Part shown: piece by piece, positions 17,603 to 26,449 of the stretch | Layout: every line of letters begins with the position of its first letter | How positions within the stretch are numbered: the stretch's first letter is position 1 | Assembly: GCA_018435665.1 (NCBI GenBank) | Contig: JAHDND010000116.1 | Span: forward strand, 1 to 40,279 | DNA: 40,279 bases | Source: Candidatus Thiosymbion sp. | GTDB taxonomy: Bacteria; Pseudomonadota; Gammaproteobacteria; Chromatiales; Chromatiaceae | Direction: 5' to 3' | Notes under the pieces: model-generated | What the model was told of the DNA's origin: nothing | Databases searched by the model: none | What the model saw: only the letters and a program-made list of their open reading frames with translations | Translations under genes and position numbers: made by a program

Positions 17603-18232
17603 TCAGCCGGCGGGTGGCAAGTTTTCGAGCTTCAGGCGCAGCAGGGCCGTGTTGGCGGCGCCTTGGGCGATGGCGCGCTCGTAGTCCGCGCGGGCCTCGG
17701 CCACGCGACCGCTCGCCAGGGCCAGATCGCCGCGCAGGGCGGCGAAGTCGGCGGCGAAGGGGCCCCCCTGGTCCTCGCGGGCGATGAGGGCCAGGGCGGC
17801 CTCCCTCTCCCCTTGGGCCATGAGCAGGCGCGCCAGGCGCAAGGCGGCCACCTTGGCCAGGCCCGGCTCCGGGGCCTTGGCCATCGCCTGCTCCAGGGCC
17901 TGACGGGCGGCCTGCGGCTGCTGGGCCGCGATCTCGACCTTGGCCAGCATGAGCTGGGTCAGGGCGCCGTAGGCGCTGTCGCCATGCTTTTCGAGCAAGA
18001 GGCGGGCCTGGGTGCGGGCGGCATCGGCGTTGCCGGTCTCCACGGTAGCCACGAGTTGCTCAAAGGCCGCGGAAGCCTGCTGCGCCTGGCCCTCCTGATG
18101 GTCCACCCAGGCCCGCCAGCCAAACACTGCCGCCAGGCCAATCGCCAGGCCCCCCGCGACCGAGAGCCCGTTTTCCTTCCACCAGCCCTTGATGGCCTCG
18201 ACTTTTTCTTCGTCGGTTTCGTAGACGTTCAA
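17603..18232 (-). CDS. yfgM: YfgM family membrane-anchored TPR protein
   Basis: An inner-membrane protein that associates with the SecYEG translocon and periplasmic chaperones. It has a short cytoplasmic start (YETDEEKVEAIKGWWKENG), a membrane helix (about residues 23-40, GGLAIGLAAVFGWRAW) and a periplasmic part with TPR-like repeats rich in Ala, Leu and Gln. The TTG at 18232 is preferred because GAGG lies eight bases before it; a GTG at 18241 overlaps that ribosome binding site. The length of 209 residues is normal. The gene precedes bamB by 37 bases. Confidence 0.92.
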   Translation of the reverse strand: MNVYETDEEKVEAIKGWWKENGLSVAGGLAIGLAAVFGWRAWVDHQEGQAQQASAAFEQLVATVETGNADAARTQARLLLEKHGDSAYGALTQLMLAKVEIAAQQPQAARQALEQAMAKAPEPGLAKVAALRLARLLMAQGEREAALALIAREDQGGPFAADFAALRGDLALASGRVAEARADYERAIAQGAANTALLRLKLENLPPAG

Positions 18233-18460
18233 TCCGTTCACCTCAACAGCGGAAAATACAGCAATGGTTAAGCTTAATATGAAACGCCCCCGGCGGGAGG
18301 TTTATCTGGGGGAATGCGAGTGTCCGCCAGATCATCCCCCTCCCGTCCGAACCACAGGGAGGCAGGGTCGGGGAAAAGCAAAGATTGATGCGCGGTGGCT
18401 ATACACCACTGATCGAACCAGAGCGTAAGCCGTACCCTGGGGGCCTTGAGCAGTGCCCTC

Positions 18461-19750
18461 TCAGCCGGATATGGGCGTGGGGCGGGCGGCTAGCAGGAAG
18501 GGGCCCAGTTCGTCAAAGGGCAGGTCCCGCTGCTCACCCTCCCCGCGGAGGGGTTTGACCCCCAGGACCCCGCGGGCCAGTTCCCCCTCGCCGAGGACCA
18601 GGGCAAAGCGGGCGCCACTGCGATCCGCCTTCTTGAACTGGCTCTTGAAGCTGCCGCCACCGCAATGGCACTGCAAGCGCAGGTCCGGGGCCAAGTCGCG
18701 CAGCCGCTCCGCCAGGGTCGGGGCGGCGGCCTGCGCTGCGTCGCCGACGGCGACCAGATAAGCATCCAGGGCCGGGGACGCCTCGGGGGCGCTGGCCGCG
18801 GCCGCTTCGAGCAGGGCCACCAGGCGCTCCAGCCCCATGGCGAAACCGACCGCCGGCGTCGGCCGGCCACCGAGTTGGGCGACCAGGCCATCGTACCGCC
18901 CCCCGGCGCAGACCGTGCCCTGGGCCCCCAGGTCGTCGGTGATCCACTCGAAGACGGTGCGGTTATAGTAGTCCAGACCCCTGACCAGACGGGGATTGAC
19001 CTCGTAGGGGATGCCGGCGGCCTCGAGCCCGGCGCAAAAGGCGGCGAAATGCTGCCGGGAGGCCTCCCCCAGGTGATCGAGGAGGATCGGCGCCCCGGCG
19101 ATGACCTCCCGCAGCTCCGGGTTCTTGGAGTCCAGCACCCGCAGGGGATTGGTCAAGAGGCGCCGGCGGCTGTCCTCGTCCAGATGGCAGTGATGGGCCT
19201 CCAGGTAGGCGACCAATTCGGCGCGGTAGGCGGCCCGTTCCTCGGCATCGCCCAGGCTGTTGACCTCCAGGCGCAGGGCCGCCAGGCCCAGGGTCCGCCA
19301 CAGGCGCGCGGTGAGGAAGAGGACCTCCTGATCGATATCCGGCCCCTCCAATCCGAAGACCTCGACGCCGATCTGGTGGAACTGGCGGTAACGGCCCTTT
19401 TGCGGCCGCTCATGCCGATACATGGGCCCCCGGTACCAGAGGCGGCGCGGCTGGTCGAGGAGGCCATGCTCGATGGCGGCGCGCACGCAACTCGCCGTGC
19501 CCTCGGGCCGCAGGCTGAGGCTGTCGCCACTGCTGTCCGGAAAGCTGTACATCTCCTTTTCGACGATGTCCGTGACCTCGCCGATGGAGCGTTTGAAGAG
19601 CTCCGTCACCTCCACCAGGGGGGTGCGGATCTCGCGGTAACCGTAGGACTCGAGAACTTGTCGGGTGCCGTCCTCCAGCCGTTGCCAGAGGCCGATCTGA
19701 TCCGGCAGCATGTCGTGCATGCCACGGATGGCCTGGATGTTTTTAGCCAT
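18461..19750 (-). CDS. hisS: Histidyl-tRNA synthetase
   Basis: Charges tRNA-His with histidine. A class II synthetase of 429 residues starting [17 protein letters not shown]. Motif 2 appears as [19 protein letters not shown], the histidine-binding loop as [13 protein letters not shown], and motif 3 as GFAMGLERL. The C-terminal anticodon-binding domain follows. It starts only six bases after the rodZ stop codon, so the two are probably co-transcribed; ispG, often found between them, is missing here. About 220 bases separate it from yfgM. Confidence 0.97.
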   Translation of the reverse strand: MAKNIQAIRGMHDMLPDQIGLWQRLEDGTRQVLESYGYREIRTPLVEVTELFKRSIGEVTDIVEKEMYSFPDSSGDSLSLRPEGTASCVRAAIEHGLLDQPRRLWYRGPMYRHERPQKGRYRQFHQIGVEVFGLEGPDIDQEVLFLTARLWRTLGLAALRLEVNSLGDAEERAAYRAELVAYLEAHHCHLDEDSRRRLLTNPLRVLDSKNPELREVIAGAPILLDHLGEASRQHFAAFCAGLEAAGIPYEVNPRLVRGLDYYNRTVFEWITDDLGAQGTVCAGGRYDGLVAQLGGRPTPAVGFAMGLERLVALLEAAAASAPEASPALDAYLVAVGDAAQAAAPTLAERLRDLAPDLRLQCHCGGGSFKSQFKKADRSGARFALVLGEGELARGVLGVKPLRGEGEQRDLPFDELGPFLLAARPTPISG

Positions 19751-19756
19751 GGAAAT

Positions 19757-21358
19757 TCAGGGGCGCGGTTGCGGCTGGTCAGGGAGGGGATGAGCGGGGG
19801 CCGGGTCGAGGATGAAACGGGCGACATTGCCCCTTACCACGGCCTGGAAATCAAAGGGCTTGCCACCCACCAGGATCTCCACGGCGGCGGCATTGCCAAT
19901 GATCAAGGAATAGGGCGGTTTGCCCCCCAGGAGATACTGATCACCCTGGTCCATTTCCCCCACCAGGGCATAGTTCATGGTGCTGTCGCGAATGTCCACC
20001 GAGGTGGGACCGGTAAAGCGGATCATCACCGCGAGCCGCTCCTCCACCTGGGCCACATCGGCCTCCGGGGGGCGGATGGCGGTCGTGACCGGTTCGCCTT
20101 CCCCCGGTGCCCGGGTGGTACCGGGTGTACCGGGTGTACCGGGGGTATCGGACGGCAAGCCGGCCTCCTGCATGGCTTCCTCCTCGACCGGCTCCGGGAC
20201 CATCCCCAACTCGGACTCGGACTCGATCCCAGCTTCTGCCTCGATCCCGGCCTCCGCCTTGGCCTCGATCTCAGACTGAATCCTAGCCTCGGTCTCCCCT
20301 GGGCTCGTGGCGACCGGGGAAGGGGTAAGCGTCTCCCTTCCAGGGGACACCGCCACCCCCCCCGCCACCGTCCTTGCTGGTGGCCGTTCCTCAAACCCGG
20401 GGGACCGGAACTGTGTCAGGTGTTCCGCGACGGGCTCCTGACTATCCGCAAGCGACTCCAGGGTCGGCAGCGGTCGTTGCGTCCACCAGGCGAGGACCAG
20501 AAGCAGTACGAACAGCGCAACGGCCAGGGCCGCCCAGGCGAATTCCTGGGTCCGGCCCTGATCCTTGGCCGGGTTTCCAGGGCGAACCTCGGGTCGGCCA
20601 TCGGGGCGAGCCTGGGACTGCTCCCGGTCCTGGCCAGGGTCGGTCCCGGGCGGGGATGAGGCCGGACTGGCAGATGCCGGGCTATTGTATCCCCGGACTC
20701 GGGATCCGGGGCTGGAGGGTCCTAAACCGGAGTATCCCTGGCCGGGGGTTCCAGAGTTGGAGGGTCCCGAGCCAGCGTATCCCGGGGTGGGGGTTACCGT
20801 TTTGGGGGTGCCCGCGCTGGGTTTTCCGGGGCTGGGAGCGCCCCAGCCAAACCGGCCCAGGCCCCGGGGACGGCCACTTGGCAGCGGGGTCGCCGCCGGC
20901 TTGGCGCCCCCGGCCTCCTGAGACGACTTGACCCGGGGCAGGATCGTCGCGGACCTGGGCTTGGGTACGACGGGCGACCGGGCCTGGAGGGTCCGATAGG
21001 CCGCGACCAGAGGCTCGGGATTCAGGTCCATCAGGCGGGCATAGGTCTTGAGATAGCCAGCGACAAAGACGGGGTCGGGCAGGGCCGCGTAATCGTCTTC
21101 CTCGATGGCCTGGACCCGCTCCACGGTCAGGCGCATCTCCCGGGCAACCTGGCGCAGTTCCAGATTGCGGCGCAGCCGGGCCTGGCGCAGGCGTTGGCCG
21201 GGACCGTTGGGGAGGTCGGCGTCGCTCGCCGCGCCGGGGGGAGAGGGCGGCACGGTTGCGCTGCCAGGGGCGCTGCCGGGGGCGCGACCAGAGGTACCGC
21301 CAGGGGCGCGGCCAGGGACACTGCCGGTGGCGCGGCCGGAATCGAAGGCATCAGTCAT
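19757..21358 (-). CDS. rodZ: Cell-shape protein RodZ with long disordered linkers
   Basis: A membrane protein that links MreB filaments to the elongasome. It has an N-terminal helix-turn-helix of the Xre type (about residues 55-122, LRQARLRRNLELRQVAREMRL..VQAIEEDDYAALPDPVFVAGYLKTYARLM), one membrane helix (274-292) and a C-terminal DUF4115 domain (about residues 445-520). At 533 residues it is far longer than the 337 of Escherichia coli. There is a 50-residue Gly/Ala/Pro/Ser N-terminal tail, a 150-residue Pro/Gly/Ser cytoplasmic linker with repeated GYSGLGPSSPGS-like units, and a periplasmic linker with PGTPGTPGT. The order pilW-rodZ is conserved. Confidence 0.93.
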   Translation of the reverse strand: MTDAFDSGRATGSVPGRAPGGTSGRAPGSAPGSATVPPSPPGAASDADLPNGPGQRLRQARLRRNLELRQVAREMRLTVERVQAIEEDDYAALPDPVFVAGYLKTYARLMDLNPEPLVAAYRTLQARSPVVPKPRSATILPRVKSSQEAGGAKPAATPLPSGRPRGLGRFGWGAPSPGKPSAGTPKTVTPTPGYAGSGPSNSGTPGQGYSGLGPSSPGSRVRGYNSPASASPASSPPGTDPGQDREQSQARPDGRPEVRPGNPAKDQGRTQEFAWAALAVALFVLLLVLAWWTQRPLPTLESLADSQEPVAEHLTQFRSPGFEERPPARTVAGGVAVSPGRETLTPSPVATSPGETEARIQSEIEAKAEAGIEAEAGIESESELGMVPEPVEEEAMQEAGLPSDTPGTPGTPGTTRAPGEGEPVTTAIRPPEADVAQVEERLAVMIRFTGPTSVDIRDSTMNYALVGEMDQGDQYLLGGKPPYSLIIGNAAAVEILVGGKPFDFQAVVRGNVARFILDPAPAHPLPDQPQPRP

Positions 21359-21366
21359 CTTGGTTC

Positions 21367-22119
21367 TCAGAGGGACTGGATCTCCGGGGCATCCGGATAA
21401 TTCTGACGCAGGAGTTTCTCGTAGCGCGCGGCCCCCGGACGGGAACCCAGGGCGCGCTCGATGCGCACCCCCAACAGCAGGGGCCGGGCACCGCGGCCGC
21501 CAGCGGCAAAATAGCGTTCGAGATAGCCCTTGGCGGAGCGCTGACGGCCTTGGGCATAGTCCAGTTCCGCCATCTCCAGCAAGGCGGGGACATAGCCCGG
21601 ATTGGCGGAAAGGGCCCGGCGCAGGGCCTGCTCGGCGGTGGCGGCCTGGCCGGCGCGGCGCGCGCAGATCCCGGCGCGGGTCTCGGCCACCCAGGGGGCA
21701 TTGAAGAGGGGGTTGTCCAGCGCCTGCTGGTACTGGGCCGCCGCCCCGGCGTAGTCATTCCGGTCACAGAGAAAGTTGCCCCAGGCCATGAGCAGGTAGG
21801 GATCATTGGGGGTCAGGCCCAGGGCAAGGCGGAAATGCCGCTCCGCCTCGTCATATTGCCGCAGCTGCTGGTAGATGGTGGCGATGACGTTGTGGGCTTG
21901 GGGATGATCCGGGTCCTCCACCAGGGCCTTCTGGGCATTTTTGAGGGCCGGCTCGATCTCCCCCAGACGGTAATACTCCGCGGCGATCTGGACATAGAGG
22001 TCGCCGGGCCGACCCTCGGGATTATCCGACCGGACCCCCTTGTCGCCCGCGCAGCCGATCAGCAGCAGGCTGGCGATCAGGGCGGTCCAGCCGCCAACCC
22101 GGCGGCCGGGCGGCGTCAA
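21367..22119 (-). CDS. pilW: Type IV pilus assembly lipoprotein PilW/PilF
   Basis: An outer-membrane pilotin that places the PilQ secretin. It has a lipoprotein signal with lipobox LLLIGC (Cys23) followed by about six TPR units, such as YVQIAAEYYRLGEIEPALKNAQKALVEDP and HNVIATIYQQLRQYDEAERHFRLAL. The start codon is a TTG (22117-22119) that overlaps the TGA of rlmN as TTGA, indicating coupled translation. No other start is available before the signal peptide. The length of 250 residues is normal. Confidence 0.92.
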   Translation of the reverse strand: MTPPGRRVGGWTALIASLLLIGCAGDKGVRSDNPEGRPGDLYVQIAAEYYRLGEIEPALKNAQKALVEDPDHPQAHNVIATIYQQLRQYDEAERHFRLALGLTPNDPYLLMAWGNFLCDRNDYAGAAAQYQQALDNPLFNAPWVAETRAGICARRAGQAATAEQALRRALSANPGYVPALLEMAELDYAQGRQRSAKGYLERYFAAGGRGARPLLLGVRIERALGSRPGAARYEKLLRQNYPDAPEIQSL

Positions 22120-23267
22120 GCGGCGACCACCGGCTGGGGCCAGCCCGCGCGGACCGGGGCTCGCCCGGCCCGGTCGCGCACCCGCCCCACCAACTGACCG
22201 CAGGCGGCGGCAATCTCGTCCCCCCGGGTCTTGCGCGTGGTGGTGAAGAGGCCGGAGCGGATCAAGCGGTCACGGAAGGCCTCGATCCGCTCCGGGGACG
22301 AGGTTCGGAAGTCGCTGCCCGGGAAGGGATTGAAGGGGATAAGGTTGACCTTGGAGCGGGTCCCCTCCAGCAGCCGGATCAATTGCCGGGCGTGGGTCAG
22401 GCTGTCGTTGATGCCGTCGAGCATGACATACTCCCAGGTCACCCGCCGGCGGGGGTTGTCGCCAATGTAGGCGCGACAGGCAGGGATCAGGGTCTCCAGG
22501 GGGTACTTGCGATTGATGGGCACCAGTTCGTCGCGCAAGGCATCGTTGGGGGCGTGGAGGGAGACGGCCAGGGAGACCGCGCTGACCTCCGCCAGCCGGT
22601 GGATGTTCGGCACGATGCCGGAAGTGCTCACCGTCAGGCGCTGCTTGGCGACCATGTAGGCCAGGTCGTCCTGCATGATGGCCAGGGCTTTGACCAGATT
22701 GTCGAAATTGGCCAGGGGCTCACCCATGCCCATCATGACGATGTTGGAGGGGGATTCACCCAGCCAGCGGGTGGCATGCCAGATCTGACCGATGATCTCC
22801 CCGGAGGTCAGGTTGCGGTTGAAGCCCTGGCGGGCCGTGGCGCAGAAGGCGCAATCCAGGGCGCAACCCACCTGCGAGGAGACGCACAGGGTATGACGCC
22901 GTTCCTGGGGAATGAGGACCGGGATGTAGACGCTCTCCACCCGCTGGCCATCGGCTAGTTCCAGGACCCACTTGCGGGTACCGTCGGCGGAAGGCCAGTC
23001 CTCCACCAGGTGGGGGGTACGGATCTCCGCGACCTCCTGAAGCTGGGACCTGAGCTTGAGCGACAGGTCGGTCATGGCGCCAAAATCCGTGACGCCATGC
23101 TTATGTATCCATTTGAAAAGGTTCCGGCCATGAAACGGCTTGTGGCCAAGTTCCGTCACCAGGGCCTCGCAGCCCTGAAGATCGAGGTCCAGCAGATTCT
23201 GGCGCGCCGCCACCAGGGGAGACCGGGTGTCGGTGGTCAGCGTCAGGGGCACGGAAACGGCGGCCAT
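22116..23267 (-). CDS. rlmN: Dual-specificity 23S rRNA/tRNA adenine C2 methyltransferase RlmN
   Basis: A radical SAM enzyme that methylates A2503 of 23S rRNA and A37 of some tRNAs. The iron-sulfur cluster motif is CALDCAFC; GMGEPLANF and the conserved C-terminal Cys (AACGQLVGRV) are present. With the ATG at 23267 the protein has 383 residues, the usual size. No convincing ribosome binding site precedes it; an upstream ATG at 23339 would add 24 residues that do not look like the family. It heads the cluster rlmN-pilW-rodZ-hisS. Confidence 0.96.
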   Translation of the reverse strand: MAAVSVPLTLTTDTRSPLVAARQNLLDLDLQGCEALVTELGHKPFHGRNLFKWIHKHGVTDFGAMTDLSLKLRSQLQEVAEIRTPHLVEDWPSADGTRKWVLELADGQRVESVYIPVLIPQERRHTLCVSSQVGCALDCAFCATARQGFNRNLTSGEIIGQIWHATRWLGESPSNIVMMGMGEPLANFDNLVKALAIMQDDLAYMVAKQRLTVSTSGIVPNIHRLAEVSAVSLAVSLHAPNDALRDELVPINRKYPLETLIPACRAYIGDNPRRRVTWEYVMLDGINDSLTHARQLIRLLEGTRSKVNLIPFNPFPGSDFRTSSPERIEAFRDRLIRSGLFTTTRKTRGDEIAAACGQLVGRVRDRAGRAPVRAGWPQPVVAA

Positions 23268-23579
23268 AAGGGTGGTGGCGCAATCATTCGCTATCGGATT
23301 GAGGGAGGGATGGCGGGGTGGGCTCTTCACCCAGGGCATGGGTTCACGGTCCGCCCTATAAGGATAGGCGCGGGTACCCTCCCGGATGGCGACCCCGCGT
23401 GCCAAGCGGCGAGAGTTTACCCAGTACCCGAACGAGTGGCAAACCGCCCCGTTGTTGGCCCCGGTGTTGGCAGGGCGCGGATCGGCCCGGCCTTCAGCGC
23501 GTCCATCCGCCTTGCCGACCCGCTAGTGGCACCCTAGACTGCCGGCCCTTGAGCTCCAAGCCCAGCCCGGGGAACCGCG
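23268..23579. other. Divergent intergenic region rlmN / DHH phosphoesterase
   Basis: About 310 bases that must hold the promoters of both genes. I see no clear sigma70 pair, hairpin or repeat; the single CTATAAGG near 23357 has no matching -35 box. Confidence 0.4.
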
Positions 23580-24533
23580 ATGACCTGCTTCTATGTCTTC
23601 AATGGCGACGCCGACGGGCTCTGCGCCCTCCAGCAATTGCACCTGGCGGACCCGGGGGATGCCATCCTGGTGACCGGCGTCAAGCGGGACATCGGCCTCC
23701 TGGCCCGGGTCGAGGCCCAGGCCGGGGACCTGGTCACGGTCCTTGACCTGGCCCTGGACAAGAATCGCCCCGCCCTGGAGCGGGTCTTGGCGGCGGGGGC
23801 CCGCGTGCGGTATTTCGATCACCACTACCCGGGCGAGATCCCGCGTCACCCCGGGCTGGTGGCCCACATCGATACCACCGCGGACCGGGGGACCAGCCTG
23901 CTGGTGGATGACTACCTGGGTGGCCGCTTTCGGGCCTGGGCGGTGGTCGGCACCTTCGGCGACAACTTCGACGAGGCGGCGCGGCTTGCCGCCCAGCCCC
24001 TGGGCCTGATCGCGGACCAGCTCGCCGCCCTGCGCGACCTGGGCATCTACCTCAACTACAACGGCTATGGCGCCGAGGTGGCCGACCTGCACTTCCCCCC
24101 GGACGCCCTATTCCGCCGCCTCCAACCCTATGCCGATCCTTTGGCATTCATCGGCCAGGATCCGGCCTTTCAGCAGTTGCGGGACGGCTTCATCGACGAC
24201 ATGACCAGGGCCCGGGCGGTGAGACCCGCGCTGGACCAGCCCTGGCACCGCCTGCACCTGCTCCCGGCGGAGCCCTGGGCGCGCCGCGCCGGCGGCGTCC
24301 TGGCCAACGAACTGGCGCGTGAGTCCCCGGACCAGGCCCATGCCCTGCTCACCCGGCTCCCCGCCGGCGGTTTCGTCGTCAGCGTCCGCGCCCCCCTGAC
24401 CCGGCGGCAGGGGGCAGACGAGCTCTGCCGCCGCTTCAGCACCGGCGGCGGGCGCCCGGCCGCGGCAGGCATCAACCACCTGCCCGAGGCGGCCTACGGG
24501 GACTTCGTGACCGCGTTCCTGGCCGCCTTCTGA
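23580..24533 (+). CDS. DHH family phosphoesterase
   Basis: A 317-residue protein of the DHH superfamily (RecJ/NrnA/PPX-like metal phosphoesterases). Motif I is seen as NGDADGLCAL, motif II as a D in VTVLDLALDKN, and the signature as YFDHHYPG; an aspartate follows in HIDTTAD. The C-terminal DHHA1 substrate-binding region ends GGGRPAAAGINHLP, where the usual His of GGGH is Arg. The substrate cannot be read from sequence: oligoribonucleotides, cyclic dinucleotides or polyphosphate-like compounds are all used in the superfamily. It is a lone plus-strand gene with no operon partner. A weak hairpin with a short T-run follows at 24587-24603. Confidence 0.85.
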   Translation: MTCFYVFNGDADGLCALQQLHLADPGDAILVTGVKRDIGLLARVEAQAGDLVTVLDLALDKNRPALERVLAAGARVRYFDHHYPGEIPRHPGLVAHIDTTADRGTSLLVDDYLGGRFRAWAVVGTFGDNFDEAARLAAQPLGLIADQLAALRDLGIYLNYNGYGAEVADLHFPPDALFRRLQPYADPLAFIGQDPAFQQLRDGFIDDMTRARAVRPALDQPWHRLHLLPAEPWARRAGGVLANELARESPDQAHALLTRLPAGGFVVSVRAPLTRRQGADELCRRFSTGGGRPAAAGINHLPEAAYGDFVTAFLAAF

Positions 24534-24586
24534 TCGCCGTGCCTAAGGCTCAGGGCGGGTAGGTGCCATCACCAGGACTGATGGGG

Positions 24587-24603
24587 AAGCCTGGCCGGCT
24601 TTT
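24587..24603 (+). terminator. Weak hairpin after the DHH gene
   Basis: AAGCC and GGCTT enclose a five-base loop, followed by TT. It is 54 bases after the stop codon. The stem is short, so termination is uncertain. Confidence 0.3.
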
Positions 24604-24687
24604 CACCTTACCCTCGTCGTCCGCCAATTTGTGATCGCTCCGTGTCGGGGGCACGCTGATCCTTATCAGTCCCACCATCCAGTAATC

Positions 24688-26175
24688 TCACTCTCGCCAG
24701 CCAGCCAGGATCTCCAGACACTGGCGATTCATCTCCCAGGCCCGTTCCAGACTGTCCGCCTCGGTATAGGCCCGCAGTTCCGGGGCGTTGCCCGAGGGGC
24801 GCAGGTGGGCGATCTCGCCGTTGGCGAAGGCCAGGCGGACGCCGTCGGTGGTGTCGATGGCCGCCACCGCACCAAAGCAGGCACCAAACAGTTCCTCAGC
24901 CGCCGCCCGGTCCCGGATGCCATCCCCGGCCATAAGGGGTTGCAGCTGGGCCTGGCTGAGTTCTGGGGGAAAGTCCTTGAGCCGGTCGCTGGCGGTGAAT
25001 CGGGGCGGCAGGCTGGACGCCAGGGCGGAGAGGCTCAGCCCCTGGTCCCGGGCCGCCAACAGCAGGACGATCGGCACCAGGAGGGCATCCCGGGTGGGCA
25101 GGGCCGGCAGGCGGCGATCGTCGCGGACCAGGTCGGTGGCGGTGAGAAAGCCCCCATTGGCCTCGTAGCCGACCACCGGGTCCAGGCACCCGGCCTTGAG
25201 GGCCGCCATGCCCTCGATGACAAAGGGCGAGCCGATCCGTGTCCGACGCACGGCGGGAAACCAGCCGGTCTGTTCCAGGGCGGTGTTGCAACTCACCGGG
25301 GTCGCCACCCCTTCGGCACCGAGGTAGCGGGCGCAAAGGATGCCGACGATATCGCCACGCAGCCAGTTGCCCCGCTCATCCCCGACCAGGGGCCGGTCGC
25401 CATCGCCATCGGCGGAGACCAGGGCCTGATAGCGCCCGGTGGCCGCCCAGTCCCGGCCCAGGCGCACATCCTCGGGGCGGATGGCCTCGGTATCCACGGG
25501 GATGAAGACCTCCGACCGGCCAAGCCGCTCGACCTCGGCACCAAGTCCGGTCAATACCTCGTAAAGGGCCTCCCGGGCCACGCTGGAGTGCTCGTAGAGA
25601 CCGATGGTCAGCCCCGCCAGGCAGCCGGCGGGGAAGAAGTCCAGATAGCGGGCGACATAGGCCCGATAGCCCGCGGGGTCCTCCGGTGGCAAGGGGCGAG
25701 CCGTCCCCGGGACCAGGGCCCCGTCCGGGGTGAAGAGACTGGCAGGTAGCTCCACCCGCTGGGCGCGGATCCCATCCTCGTCGGCCTTGAGGATCTCGCC
25801 GCTGGGGAGGTTGAACTTGATGCCATTGCGATCGTCGGGGATATGACTGCCGGTGACCATGAGGCTCGGCAGACCCAGGGCCAAACCGAAGGCGGCCAGC
25901 GCCGGGCTCGGGATCCGGCCGAGGTGCCGTGGCCGATACCCGGCGTCCGCCACCGCCTGGGCGCAGGCCTGGAGGATGCGGCCGGTGCTGGGGCGATAAT
26001 CTCCCGCCAGGGCCACCTGCCCCCCCGCCGGCAAGACGCCAATCTCCGCGCAGTAGCCCAGGAAACCCAGGGTGTAGGCGTAACAGACCCGGTCGGTCAT
26101 GTCCACCACCCGACCCCGGGCCCCGCTTGTGCCGAACTGCACGCCGCTTTCCCGCATCAGATCGCCAATCTGCAT
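24688..26175 (-). CDS. Phosphohexomutase (phosphomannomutase/phosphoglucomutase family)
   Basis: Interconverts hexose 1- and 6-phosphates. The 495-residue protein has the start signature FGTSGARG, the catalytic phosphoserine loop TGSHIPDDRNGIKF (Ser110), the metal-binding DGDGDRP (about 257-263), the sugar-binding loop GYEANGGF and the phosphate-binding RPSGNAPELRAYTE. TGSHIP in place of TASHNP and the EANGG loop resemble phosphomannomutase-like subfamilies, so the sugar specificity is uncertain. AGGAG stands seven bases before the ATG. No operon partner is visible; it is convergent with the DHH gene. Confidence 0.9.
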   Translation of the reverse strand: MQIGDLMRESGVQFGTSGARGRVVDMTDRVCYAYTLGFLGYCAEIGVLPAGGQVALAGDYRPSTGRILQACAQAVADAGYRPRHLGRIPSPALAAFGLALGLPSLMVTGSHIPDDRNGIKFNLPSGEILKADEDGIRAQRVELPASLFTPDGALVPGTARPLPPEDPAGYRAYVARYLDFFPAGCLAGLTIGLYEHSSVAREALYEVLTGLGAEVERLGRSEVFIPVDTEAIRPEDVRLGRDWAATGRYQALVSADGDGDRPLVGDERGNWLRGDIVGILCARYLGAEGVATPVSCNTALEQTGWFPAVRRTRIGSPFVIEGMAALKAGCLDPVVGYEANGGFLTATDLVRDDRRLPALPTRDALLVPIVLLLAARDQGLSLSALASSLPPRFTASDRLKDFPPELSQAQLQPLMAGDGIRDRAAAEELFGACFGAVAAIDTTDGVRLAFANGEIAHLRPSGNAPELRAYTEADSLERAWEMNRQCLEILAGWRE

Positions 26176-26449
26176 CCTTTATCTCCTGTCAGAGAGTGTG
26201 TGGCGGTCCCGACCGCTCAGGTCAGGCCCCCCGTCAATGCCCTTGGGTGATTGTATAGCCTTCGCGTTTCAGTTACCGGCATCGATGGGGAGGGTCCATC
26301 GAAACGGAGCAAGGCAGGGGAGGACAAGGCGCGCAACCGATACTAGAATGCAATTGACCTCAGCCCGTCCCCCGCGGATCGGTCGAGCGATCGGGTGACC
26401 AATTAAGTTCCACACCCCACAATCTATGCCATCAAGTAGGAGTTTCCCC

